Of a stretch of DNA of 64,000 bases, positions 52,816 through 61,028 are shown one piece after another; position 1 is the first letter of the stretch, and each line of letters starts with the position of its first letter. The notes under the pieces are model-generated. The model was not told the DNA's origin. It worked only from the letters and a program-made list of their open reading frames with translations, and searched no databases. Made by a program: the position numbers and the translations under genes. Source of the stretch: CAYVHU01 sp964451415 (lineage in GTDB: Bacteria > Pseudomonadota > Alphaproteobacteria > Rhodospirillales > Magnetovibrionaceae); NCBI GenBank assembly GCA_964451415.1, contig CAYVHU010000005.1, positions 1 to 64,000 on the forward strand, written 5' to 3'.

Positions 52816-53642
52816 GGCCGAGGCTTTCCTTTTGGGACGTATAAATTCTGTAGGATCTGAGACGTTGTATAGCGGTGTGGCTCTGCACCCGGCAATCGCA
52901 AAAATTGTTCCAATATCGAAACGGCCCTCTCGGTGCGATTAAACCGAAGATTTAACAACCCCGCCTCATGCCATAATTGCGCATCGTCCGGTGCAATGCG
53001 CAATGCGCCCTCAAGGGCCAGAAAGGCGATGTCGGGTGCATTCTGCTTCAAGCCATGAGACGTAATCCGATTTTGCAGCCGTACCAGCAATGCGCGGCGT
53101 GCCAGGATGGGAAGGTGTAAAAGGTCCAAGGGTTGCGTTGCGCCTGCTTGATGGGCGTGACGCAAGGCGCGCGCATTTAGCGCTCGTCCGTCATTCAGGG
53201 GGTCGATAATCCGTCGTGTACCGTACACGTCCTCAATCCGCACAAGGGGGCGTACGGAAAAATCCAGAAACGTGATTTTCAGTCCGAGACGTTGCAAAAC
53301 GTGGGCGTAAAGCAAACACAAAGTCATTGCGTTGCCTGCGCGACGGTCGATAACCCGTGCGAGATTAGCGTTGTCGGCCTGAGCGCGTGGGCTGTGGATG
53401 GTGCCATAGCCATAGCGGCGGGCAAGAATTTGCCGCGTGGCATCTGCGCCGGAAGCGGCCTCCGGCGGTGCGTCACCGATAAACGTATGGGCGTCCAGAA
53501 CAAGACGTTCTGCGTGGCGGCGGTAGGGTTCGATGGTGAGAGCGGGCTCCGACCAACGTGCCAGCGCCAGGGCTGCGTCCAGCAGGTCAATGGCGTCATC
53601 GTCCAGACGGGCGATACGCGTCAGTTCGTCGCCCGTGTCCAA
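52812..53642 (-). CDS. SirB1-type transglutaminase-like/TPR protein
   Basis: The 276-residue protein begins with a SirB1/transglutaminase-like region (about 60-170): RRYGYGTIHSPRAQADNANL and RRAGNAMTLCLLYAHVLQRLG, then LDFSVRPLVRIED. A tetratricopeptide-type C-terminal part (about 210-270) follows with ALEGALRIAPDDAQLWHEAG. It overlaps gshB by 4 bases. The role is unknown; the family is sometimes annotated as a heat-shock or virulence regulator without good reason. Confidence 0.82.
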   Translation of the reverse strand: MDTGDELTRIARLDDDAIDLLDAALALARWSEPALTIEPYRRHAERLVLDAHTFIGDAPPEAASGADATRQILARRYGYGTIHSPRAQADNANLARVIDRRAGNAMTLCLLYAHVLQRLGLKITFLDFSVRPLVRIEDVYGTRRIIDPLNDGRALNARALRHAHQAGATQPLDLLHLPILARRALLVRLQNRITSHGLKQNAPDIAFLALEGALRIAPDDAQLWHEAGLLNLRFNRTERAVSILEQFLRLPGAEPHRYTTSQILQNLYVPKGKPRP

Positions 53643-53645
53643 GGC

Positions 53646-54263
53646 TTACCCGTTCGCCCGGTGCGTTTTGTGCGGCGGGTTTTTTTTAAGACGGACATAG
53701 CTAACGATCCGTTTGACATAGGCGATGTTTCTCGCGTGGTCTTTGACGCGCCCCAATTCTCGTGCGTTTTGCGCGATGCCCATCAGGTACACCGTTCCGC
53801 CCATCACTTTAATGGAATAATTGATGGCCATGATCTGTTTGTCGAATGTGATCTGGGCCGTCAGGTTGGTGGAGATCAAAACGTCACGGGCGGTATCGAG
53901 CAATCCTTCTTCGGCGGTGACGTGGATTTCGTTGATGACGTCCTTGACCCCATCTACCTGCCAGGCAAGACGCACGGCTTTGGCCCGCAAGCTTGCGCTT
54001 TTGACCTGACCCGTCAACAGCACCCGGCCTTCGTAAACGGTAATTCCGATGTTTGTGACCAAGGTGTTGTCGCGGCGCGCGAAGGAGCCCAAAACTCGAC
54101 TTGATATGCCGAGGTCGCGGGCGACGCCGCCGATGCCGCGTTCTTGATAGGCTGCGACGCCCGCGGCCGCCCCGACCCCAAGCGCCGCGCTAAGCGGTGT
54201 GCAGCCTGCGACGGTGGCGATCAGGGCCATACCCATAATGATGGTAGCTATGGGTTTGCGCAT
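53646..54263 (-). CDS. BON-domain lipoprotein
   Basis: The 205-residue precursor has a lipoprotein signal ending at VAGC (Cys near residue 21). Two BON domains follow (about 55-120 and 125-195): ITVYEGRVLLTGQVKSASLR and YSIKVMGGTVYLMGIAQNAREL. BON domains contact phospholipid membranes, as in E. coli DolP. ATG 54263 puts the signal sequence at the N-terminus. It comes 3 bases before the SirB1-type gene and is probably in one operon with gshB. Confidence 0.88.
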   Translation of the reverse strand: MRKPIATIIMGMALIATVAGCTPLSAALGVGAAAGVAAYQERGIGGVARDLGISSRVLGSFARRDNTLVTNIGITVYEGRVLLTGQVKSASLRAKAVRLAWQVDGVKDVINEIHVTAEEGLLDTARDVLISTNLTAQITFDKQIMAINYSIKVMGGTVYLMGIAQNARELGRVKDHARNIAYVKRIVSYVRLKKNPPHKTHRANG

Positions 54264-54306
54264 TGTGGGCGGGTCTCCTGTCATGGGGCATTAATTTGGG
54301 GCGTAC

Positions 54307-54699
54307 TTACGCGCGCCAGGCATCGCGGTAAAAGGTGACACGCAACGGTCCGGTGACCAAGGCGACGTCGAAGCGGATATCCTGGCTTTGATATTGTGGT
54401 TTATGCAATAAAAAATATTCCGCAGCGCGCTGGATACGTCTTTGTTGGGAAACAGAGACGGCGGCGGCGGCTTGGGCGATTTGTGGCCGCGCCTTGACCT
54501 CGATGAAAACGACCACTTTGTTTTTATTGGCGATGATGTCAATTTCGCCAACGGGCGTTTTGTAATTTGTAGATAAAATACGGTAGCCTGTCATGGTGAG
54601 GACGATGCGTGCCACAAACTCAGCCCACCGACCTTTACGAACGGCCCGGCGTTTTGCCGATTTTGTGTTCACCGCGGAGCGATCGGACAGTTTACTCAT
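54307..54699 (-). CDS. YraN/UPF0102 family putative nuclease
   Basis: The 130-residue protein has the YraN core: RKGRWAEFVARIVLTMTGYR, ILSTNYKTPVGEIDIIAN and VVFIEVKARPQI, which together give the PD-(D/E)XK-type Asp, Glu and Lys. The function is unknown, and the fold suggests a nuclease. Usually rsmI lies between this gene and the lppC-like gene; here there are only 64 bases between the two divergent starts. Confidence 0.88.
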   Translation of the reverse strand: MSKLSDRSAVNTKSAKRRAVRKGRWAEFVARIVLTMTGYRILSTNYKTPVGEIDIIANKNKVVVFIEVKARPQIAQAAAAVSVSQQRRIQRAAEYFLLHKPQYQSQDIRFDVALVTGPLRVTFYRDAWRA

Positions 54700-54763
54700 A
54701 CGAGGGCTCCCTTTACCCTTGATACGGTCAAAATAGCAGGTTTTTCAGGAGGCTTCAGGATTA

Positions 54764-56260
54764 ATGACTTCAGGTCCCAAAAACGCCCAAGGGAATCCCG
54801 CGCGCCGCACCGTCGCGATTATAGCCGTTGTGGTGTTGGTTGGTGGGTTGCTTTCGGCGTGTGCCTCGGTGCGTATTCCCCTGTCGGCAACGCTTCACCC
54901 GCCTGTGAGCCAAAAAAAGACGAATAAGGCCATACCCCAGACGCGTTCCGTGCCGGTTCCAACAAAGCCTAAAGCCGTTGTGCGTCGGGTGCAGCGTACC
55001 CCCCCGCCGGAGCCGGGTGCCCGCCCGCCCGTGTTGCCGTCGCTGAAAGAGCTTTTAAGTCGCATGCCCAAACCGCAGAAAGGTTTGGCGGTGCCGCCGC
55101 CTGGTATCCCGGCGGTGCGTGGCATGCGTGTCGCTGTGCTGCTGCCCCTCAGTGGCCCCAACCGCAATGTCGGTCAGTCCTTGTTGAATGCTGCGGAAAA
55201 AGCATTGTTTGATTTTGCAGGCATGGATTTTGAGATGACGGTACACGACACTCGAGGTACGCCGGACGGCGCGGCGGTAGCGGCGCAGCTTGCCGTTGGT
55301 GATGGAGCACAACTGATTCTGGGACCACTTTTATCCGCTTCGGTACGCGCCGCCAGTATTCCTGCGCGTGCTGCCGATGTGCCGGTACTGGCGTTTTCGT
55401 CGGATCGGACCGTTGCCGGTAACGGGATCTACACAATGGGTTTCTTTCCCGGCGATGAAGTTCGTCGTGTTGTTGCTTATGCCGCTGCTAAGGGGGCGTT
55501 GCGTTTCGCGTTGCTTGCGCCGCGCGGTACATATGGTGACACCGTTCTGGCCGCCCTGAAAGATGCTGCCGCGAAAGCAGGTGGTGTCGTAACGCAGACG
55601 GAATTTTACGATCCGCACGCCACCAATTTTTCCGTGCCGGTCAAACGCATTGCGCATTATGCTGCACGCCATGAGGTCTTATTGAATCAGCGCCGCGCCC
55701 TTGAGGCGCGCGGTGGGGAAGTGTCGGCGTTGGCTCTGAAGCGCCTGTCAAGGCGGCAAACACTGGGTACCGCGCCGTTCGATGCCGTGTTGGTCGCCGA
55801 TGGCGGCAAACGCCTTGTGGCGGTTGCGGCGATGTTGCCGTTTTACGATATCGATCCCGATAAGGTGAAAATTCTGGGAACCGGCCAATGGGATGTCAAG
55901 GGCTTGGGAAGCGAACCGGCTTTGGTGGGGGGGTGGTACGCCGCGCCCGACCCGGCAGCGCGCAAGGCCTTTTCCAGGGCCTATTTCAAGGCGTTTGCCA
56001 GTCGCCCGCACCGTCTGGCGACACTGGCTTACGACGCGACGGCGCTTGCGGTGGTATTGGGGAAAGTGCGTGTAACGGACGGGGGACCCCTGCGTCGTTT
56101 CGATCGTACGGCCTTGTCCAAGCCCAGCGGGTTTGCCGGACGCGACGGCATCTTTCGCTTTCCCCTGGGTGGCGCGGTGGAACGCGGGTTTGCGGTGATG
56201 GAAGTTCAGCGCCGAGGGATGCGCGTTATTGATCCGGCACCAACGGCGTTTCGCAATTAA
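54764..56260 (+). CDS. LppC-like penicillin-binding protein activator
   Basis: The 498-residue lipoprotein has a lipobox LLSAC near residue 33, a Pro-rich linker to about residue 120, and a periplasmic-binding-protein fold: RVAVLLPLSGPNRNVGQSLL, LILGPLLSASVRAAS and FSSDRTVAGNGIYTMGF. It corresponds to the C-terminal half of LpoA, the activator of PBP1A, and to branched-chain amino-acid receptors. The stop overlaps the hemW stop codon region by 4 bases (convergent genes). Confidence 0.87.
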   Translation: MTSGPKNAQGNPARRTVAIIAVVVLVGGLLSACASVRIPLSATLHPPVSQKKTNKAIPQTRSVPVPTKPKAVVRRVQRTPPPEPGARPPVLPSLKELLSRMPKPQKGLAVPPPGIPAVRGMRVAVLLPLSGPNRNVGQSLLNAAEKALFDFAGMDFEMTVHDTRGTPDGAAVAAQLAVGDGAQLILGPLLSASVRAASIPARAADVPVLAFSSDRTVAGNGIYTMGFFPGDEVRRVVAYAAAKGALRFALLAPRGTYGDTVLAALKDAAAKAGGVVTQTEFYDPHATNFSVPVKRIAHYAARHEVLLNQRRALEARGGEVSALALKRLSRRQTLGTAPFDAVLVADGGKRLVAVAAMLPFYDIDPDKVKILGTGQWDVKGLGSEPALVGGWYAAPDPAARKAFSRAYFKAFASRPHRLATLAYDATALAVVLGKVRVTDGGPLRRFDRTALSKPSGFAGRDGIFRFPLGGAVERGFAVMEVQRRGMRVIDPAPTAFRN

Positions 56261-57426
56261 GACAACAACTTTTCAAGAATGGCGTTGAGGGTGAGGCGCC
56301 CTTGCGCCTTGAGGCGTAGCGTGGTGTCGGAAAGCGAGATCAAGCCGCTTTCTTGAAGTTGCGCCAGATTTTCGAGGTTAATGATCGCCGTCAGGTCCTG
56401 CCCGCTTAAGGCTTTAAATTGGGTAAGGTTTATGCCTTTGCTGAGACGCAAGCCCGTTAAGACCAGTTCTTCGGCACGGACTGTGGAACTTAAGACGCGT
56501 GTTTTCGCCGTGCCGTGGCCGTGGGCCGCCACGGCTTCCAGCCATCTTGTAAAATCCGCAATTTGATGGGTTGCGGTTGCGGTGGTGTTGCGGCCTTTTT
56601 TTGTAACGTTCAGACGACCATGTGCGCCGGGACCGACGCCGATGTAATCGTTGCCGGTCCAATATGCTAAATTGTGGCGGCTCTCCTGCCCGGGGCGGGC
56701 GTGATTGGAAATTTCATAGCCCGGCAAGCCTGCGCGCTCCGTCATCTCTTGGGTCATGATATAAAGATCGGCGGCTAAGTCTTCATTGGTTTCAGGGACG
56801 CGGGCGCGAAAAAATTCGGTGCCGGGTTCGATGGTAAGTTGGTACAACGAAATGTGCCCATTGGCGTGGGCAAGGGCTTCTTCCAGTTCCGTACGCCAGT
56901 CTTCCAGGCCCTGGCCTGGGCGGGCATAGATCATATCGAAAGAGAAACGTTCAAAGATTGTTTCGGCGATGCCCAGGGCATGCAGGACGTCTTCGGCGGA
57001 ATGTTCCCGGCCCAAGGTGTGCAGTGCATCGTCGCGAAAGGATTGTACGCCAATGGAGATCCGGTTTACGCCTGCGTCTTTGTAAGCCCGGAAACGCGCC
57101 GCTTCGATGGAGGTTGGGTTGGCTTCCAGGGTAATTTCGCAGGTCTCGCTTAGACCCCATAATTTTTGGGCCATGGCGATGATGTCCGCAACCGTGCGGG
57201 GTTTCATGAGGCTCGGTGTGCCACCGCCGAAGAAAAGGCTGCCTAAAGGGCGTTTTCCGGTGATGGCGGCATAATGTTTCAATTCCGAAATAATGGCGTT
57301 TCGGTAAGCCGTATGTCGCGGGCCGCCCGGCGCGGGCACCTGCGAATTGAAGTCGCAATACGGACACTTGCTCAGGCACCAGGGCCAATGCACATACAGC
57401 GCAAGAGGTTCCGTAAGCAGGGTCAT
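56257..57426 (-). CDS. hemW: Radical SAM heme chaperone HemW
   Basis: The 389-residue protein has the radical SAM motif CLSKCPYCDF (three Cys near residues 17-24), followed by SLFFGGGTPSLMKP and ITLEANPTS. It has the HemW-type domain rather than the extra Cys/Arg of HemN. HemW inserts heme into respiratory enzymes and lacks coproporphyrinogen oxidase activity, although many databases call it coproporphyrinogen oxidase. ATG 57426 is preferred to the upstream start at 57468. Confidence 0.92.
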   Translation of the reverse strand: MTLLTEPLALYVHWPWCLSKCPYCDFNSQVPAPGGPRHTAYRNAIISELKHYAAITGKRPLGSLFFGGGTPSLMKPRTVADIIAMAQKLWGLSETCEITLEANPTSIEAARFRAYKDAGVNRISIGVQSFRDDALHTLGREHSAEDVLHALGIAETIFERFSFDMIYARPGQGLEDWRTELEEALAHANGHISLYQLTIEPGTEFFRARVPETNEDLAADLYIMTQEMTERAGLPGYEISNHARPGQESRHNLAYWTGNDYIGVGPGAHGRLNVTKKGRNTTATATHQIADFTRWLEAVAAHGHGTAKTRVLSSTVRAEELVLTGLRLSKGINLTQFKALSGQDLTAIINLENLAQLQESGLISLSDTTLRLKAQGRLTLNAILEKLLS

Positions 57427-57488
57427 GTCAATCGCTTTGCTGGGGAAACATAAGCTTCGCACGTGCACTATAGCACAGCACCCAGATG

Positions 57489-58109
57489 CTAGATATCCGC
57501 AAAACAGGCCGGTACGAGCTTTTCGAACGCCTTTGCGCGGTGGCTCATGGCGTGCTTCTTTTCAGGGTCCATTTCGGCGAAGGTGACGGTGTGGCCCTGG
57601 GGTACGAAAAAGGGGTCGTAACCGAAGCCTTTTGTGCCTCGCGGGGGCGAGATCAAGGTTCCATGAACCTGGCCCTCGAAGGTTTCGGTGTGTCCGTCGG
57701 GCCATGCCAAAGTCAGGGCGCAAACGAAATGTGCGCAACGATCCGCAGAGTCCGTGGCTGTCAGAGCGTGCTCAATTTTTTCCATGGCAACAGAAAAATT
57801 CTTGTCGGGCCCGGCCCAGCGCGCAGAAAATATACCCGGATCACCACCTAAGGCGTGGACACACAATCCTGAATCGTCGGCCAACGCGGGCCGGTTTGCC
57901 GCTTTGGCCGTGGCCAGGGCTTTGATTTCGGCGTTGCCGCGGAAGGTTTCTGCGTCTTCTACGGGTTCGGGTAAATTTAGTTCTCCGGCCGAAACGATTT
58001 GCACATTGAAAGGTGCGAGCAAAGTTTCGATTTCACGGACCTTGCCTGGATTATGGCTGGCGATAATCAATTGTCCGCCAGCAAATTTTCGTGATTTTTT
58101 TTGTTCCAC
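57489..58109 (-). CDS. rdgB: Non-canonical purine NTP pyrophosphatase RdgB
   Basis: The 206-residue HAM1-type enzyme has LIIASHNPGKVREIETLLAP, the SGLCVHALGGDPGIFSARWAG metal site (as ADDSGLCVHALGG) and KGFGYDPFFVPQG. It hydrolyses XTP and ITP to keep bad purines out of nucleic acids. GTG 58109, 4 bases after the rph stop, is the most likely start; the open frame to 58148 lies inside rph. It is part of the rph-rdgB-hemW run. Confidence 0.93.
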   Translation of the reverse strand: MEQKKSRKFAGGQLIIASHNPGKVREIETLLAPFNVQIVSAGELNLPEPVEDAETFRGNAEIKALATAKAANRPALADDSGLCVHALGGDPGIFSARWAGPDKNFSVAMEKIEHALTATDSADRCAHFVCALTLAWPDGHTETFEGQVHGTLISPPRGTKGFGYDPFFVPQGHTVTFAEMDPEKKHAMSHRAKAFEKLVPACFADI

Positions 58110-58113
58110 AGGA

Positions 58114-58833
58114 TTATTCCAGACCGAGCGCCCGGCGTTGCAGCGCAACCAGTTCCCCGACGCCCTTTTTAGCGAGACGCATCAAATCCATGAATTGTTG
58201 TTCGGAAAATGGGTATTCTTCCGCTGTGCCCTGGATTTCCACGATGCCCTGTGCGCCCGTGAGGACGAAATTCGTGTCCGCGGCAGCGGCCGAGTCTTCC
58301 AGATAGTCCAGATCCAGAACCAGTTCGTCTTGGAAAATCCCGCAACTGACCGCGGCGACCTGATCGATCAGCGGGACGCTTTCGATCAGTCCTCGTTCCA
58401 CCGCGCCCTGAAACGCCTGATGCAGCGCAACGTAGGCCCCGGTGATGGAAGCCGTACGGGTTCCGCCGTCGGCTTGGATGACATCGCAGTCCACGGTGAT
58501 TTGCATTTCGCCCATGGCTTCCAGATCGGTGACGGCGCGCAGCGAGCGCCCGATCAGGCGTTGGATTTCCTGGGTGCGTCCGGACTGTTTGCCGCGCGCG
58601 GCCTCACGCTTGGTGCGCGTTCCGGTAGAGCGCGGCAGCATGCCGTATTCTGCGGTGACCCAACCTTTTCCTTGATTGCGCAGCCATGGCGGCACGCGTT
58701 CTTCCAGTGTCGCTGCGCACAGAACGTGCGTGTCGCCAAAACGGATTAGACACGACCCTTCAGCGTGTTTGGTGAAGCCGGGTTCCAAGACGACGGTACG
58801 CATTTCGTCAAGCGCGCGCTCAGAAGGTCTCAT
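58114..58833 (-). CDS. rph: Ribonuclease PH
   Basis: The 239-residue phosphorolytic 3'-5' exonuclease shows RALDEMRTVVLEPGFTKHAEGSCLIRFG (in two parts), the GWVTAEYGMLPRSTGTR signature and the EIQRLIGRSLRAVTDLEAMG motif. It trims tRNA precursor 3' ends. Length and motifs are complete. The gene is divergent from hrcA across 129 bases. Confidence 0.96.
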   Translation of the reverse strand: MRPSERALDEMRTVVLEPGFTKHAEGSCLIRFGDTHVLCAATLEERVPPWLRNQGKGWVTAEYGMLPRSTGTRTKREAARGKQSGRTQEIQRLIGRSLRAVTDLEAMGEMQITVDCDVIQADGGTRTASITGAYVALHQAFQGAVERGLIESVPLIDQVAAVSCGIFQDELVLDLDYLEDSAAAADTNFVLTGAQGIVEIQGTAEEYPFSEQQFMDLMRLAKKGVGELVALQRRALGLE

Positions 58834-58924
58834 ATTCTCTCTCTATTCCAAGGGCCAAGATTACTTTTGCGGCTCACGCTACCCGGACGCGAGGCGAAGG
58901 TAAAGGACGAGATAAAAGAGCGAG

Positions 58925-58953
58925 TTGACGTTTATTTTCGCTCTGAATACATT
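58925..58953 (+). promoter_or_regulatory. Possible hrcA promoter
   Basis: TTGACG (58925-58930) and TACATT (58948-58953) are separated by 17 bases, a good sigma70-type layout. Its transcript would begin only a few bases before the hrcA ATG at 58963, so a nearly leaderless mRNA would result. No CIRCE inverted repeat (TTAGCACTC-N9-GAGTGCTAA) was seen here. Confidence 0.35.
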
Positions 58954-58962
58954 TCAAGGGCC

Positions 58963-60003
58963 ATGATCACGGATTTAAACGAACGCTCGCGGGAAATTTT
59001 TCGCCGCATTGTCGATACTTTTTTGGATACCGGCGCGCCGATGGGCTCGCGCACGCTTTCCCGCCAGCCGGGATTGGGCTTTTCGCCGGCCACGATTCGC
59101 AATGTGATGGCGGATCTAGAAGAGGCAGGTCTGTTGTTTGCGCCCCATACCTCGGCGGGACGATTGCCTACCGAGGCCGGGCTGAAGCTGTTCGTCGACG
59201 GCTTGCTTGAAGTCGGCAACCTGACGCATGAAGAGCGCCAGTCCATAGAGGGCGAATGCAAGGCCACCGGCGCCTCGGTCGAGGGTATGTTGGAGCGCGC
59301 CACGGAAGCTTTGTCGGGTCTTTCACAATGCGCCGGGTTGGTGGTCGCGCCGAAAACGCAGGCGCCGCTGAAACACATCGAGTTTGTTTCCCTTAATCCC
59401 CATCGTGCGCTGGTTGTTTTGGTGACGGAAAACGGTGTGGTGGAAAATCGCGTTATCAATTTGCCGCCCGGCGTGATGCCGTCCATGTTGGTGGAGGCGA
59501 CGAATTATCTGTCCCAACGTCTGGTGGGCCGCACCTTGGAAGGGGCCTTGGCGTTTATTCGCAGTGAGCTTGCGACGCACAAGGTGGAGCTTGACCAACT
59601 CACGCAAAAAGTGGTTGAGGAAGGCGTGGCCGTGTGGGCCGGTGGCGATGCACGTCCCGGTGCGGCGTTGATTGTCAAAGGTCAGTCGAAATTATTGGGC
59701 GACTTGGGAACGCAGACGGACTTAGAAAACATCCGCGCCTTGTTCGAGGCGTTGGAGACGAAGGAAACCCTGGCAGGCTTGATCGAGCGTGCAGATATGG
59801 CAGACGGCGTGCAGATTTTCATCGGTTCGGACAATACCTTGTTCGGCTTGTCGGAATGTTCGGTGATTGTCGGTCCCTATCATGATGCCCAGGAACGTAT
59901 TGTTGGGGCCATCGGTGTGATCGGTCCGACGCGTATGAATTATGCACGCATAATTTCTATGGTTGATTATACTGCGAAACTAGTATCGCGCCTGATCGGT
60001 TGA
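58963..60003 (+). CDS. hrcA: Heat-inducible transcription repressor HrcA
   Basis: The 346-residue protein has the winged-helix start LNERSREIFRRIVDTFLDTG, PATIRNVMADLEEAGLLF, and the GAF-like domain and dimerisation region with LYHDAQERIVGAIGVIGPTRMNYARII (in two parts). HrcA represses heat-shock genes through CIRCE sites, mainly groESL in alphaproteobacteria. ATG 58963 fits the family start; a longer open frame from 58765 is antisense to rph. It precedes grpE by 112 bases. Confidence 0.94.
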   Translation: MITDLNERSREIFRRIVDTFLDTGAPMGSRTLSRQPGLGFSPATIRNVMADLEEAGLLFAPHTSAGRLPTEAGLKLFVDGLLEVGNLTHEERQSIEGECKATGASVEGMLERATEALSGLSQCAGLVVAPKTQAPLKHIEFVSLNPHRALVVLVTENGVVENRVINLPPGVMPSMLVEATNYLSQRLVGRTLEGALAFIRSELATHKVELDQLTQKVVEEGVAVWAGGDARPGAALIVKGQSKLLGDLGTQTDLENIRALFEALETKETLAGLIERADMADGVQIFIGSDNTLFGLSECSVIVGPYHDAQERIVGAIGVIGPTRMNYARIISMVDYTAKLVSRLIG

Positions 60004-60115
60004 AAGCGTGAAAATATAAATGTGGCGGTATTCCCGTCCGTTTGTCTTGCGCCTTTGAAAAAATAGGTTAAATACCGGGTAAGCGAATCATGTCTGGTAC
60101 GGAAACGGTATATCC

Positions 60116-60835
60116 ATGAGCGATGAAACCCCATCTGACGACCCGCAATTCAGTGACAACGAAGCCGCTGAAGCGGATGCACGGCGCGATATCGCTGCTG
60201 CCGTCGAGGCTGAAGCCGAAACGCTTGAGGCAACAAACGGTGACCCTGCCGCGGAAATCAGCGTGTTGAACGACAAGCTGCTGCGTGCCATTGCCGAAGC
60301 CGAAAACACACGGCGGATCGCGGCGCGCGAAAAGCAAGACGCGATGAAATATGCCGTAAGCAACTTCGCACGCGATATCTTGCGCGTTGCCGACAATCTG
60401 GGCTTTGCCATGATGAGTGTTTCCGATGAGGCGCGCCAGGCGGACAAGAGCCTGGACAACCTCTATGTCGGTATCGACATGACGATGAAGGAACTGCTGA
60501 ACGTATTCGAAGGCCACGGCATCAAGGCTGTGCCCGCCGAAGGGCAGCCCTTCGACCACAACATCCATGAAGCCGTTAGCCAGGTGGAAAACCCAGACGT
60601 TCCGGCCAATACGGTGATACAGGTTGTGCGCCGCGGCTTCACCATTCAAGACCGCTTGCTGCGTCCGGCGCAGGTGATTGTGTCCACCGGCGGTCCGAAA
60701 CAGGATGCCGGGACGCAAAATGAGGACGAAGGCGAAAAAGAGGAAACTCCGGCTGAAGGCGCACAAAGGGCCTATGAAGCCGACGCCCAAGGTTCCGCTC
60801 AGGATTCTGGCGGAAACGTGGATCAGGAAACCTGA
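60116..60835 (+). CDS. grpE: Nucleotide exchange factor GrpE
   Basis: The 239-residue protein has an acidic, disordered N-terminal part, a long coiled coil (about 40-100, with ENTRRIAAREKQDAMKYAVS), and the C-terminal beta domain (PFDHNIHEAVSQVENPDVP and VVRRGFTIQDRLLRPAQVIVS, read separately). GrpE releases ADP from DnaK. The C-terminal tail of about 45 residues is acidic and longer than in E. coli GrpE (197 residues). It belongs to the hrcA-grpE-dnaK-dnaJ row. Confidence 0.95.
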   Translation: MSDETPSDDPQFSDNEAAEADARRDIAAAVEAEAETLEATNGDPAAEISVLNDKLLRAIAEAENTRRIAAREKQDAMKYAVSNFARDILRVADNLGFAMMSVSDEARQADKSLDNLYVGIDMTMKELLNVFEGHGIKAVPAEGQPFDHNIHEAVSQVENPDVPANTVIQVVRRGFTIQDRLLRPAQVIVSTGGPKQDAGTQNEDEGEKEETPAEGAQRAYEADAQGSAQDSGGNVDQET

Positions 60836-60877
60836 ATCCAAACGCACAAAACCCGCGTTGCCCCTGTGCGCCAACCG

Positions 60878-60906
60878 TTGCACGGTGCATGTGGCGGGCT
60901 TATATA
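60878..60906 (+). promoter_or_regulatory. Candidate dnaK promoter
   Basis: TTGCAC (60878-60883) and TATATA (60901-60906) with a 17-base spacer resemble a sigma70 promoter, and the surrounding CTTATATA also fits alphaproteobacterial heat-shock promoters loosely. It would give dnaK its own transcript with a leader of about 110 bases. Confidence 0.4.
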
Positions 60907-60944
60907 CCATCTGGTTCCAATGGACGAGCCAACAAGAGAGCAAC

Positions 60945-60978
60945 CCTGAGGGAATGTTTAGCCTGAGGGGACGTTTAG
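60945..60978. repeat. 17-bp imperfect tandem duplication before dnaK
   Basis: CCTGAGGGAATGTTTAG (60945-60961) is followed directly by CCTGAGGGGACGTTTAG (60962-60978). Two positions differ. It lies in the dnaK leader, 50 bases before the ATG. Confidence 0.8.
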
Positions 60979-61028
60979 ACGGTGCTGTGAAAGGCCGCAG
61001 GACGTCCGCCTGAGACGGAGGAAAGAAA

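Noticed and set aside
57688..58749. A 353-codon open frame opposite rdgB and rph
   Set aside because: Both opposing genes are complete and conserved; this frame crosses their boundary and is antisense only.
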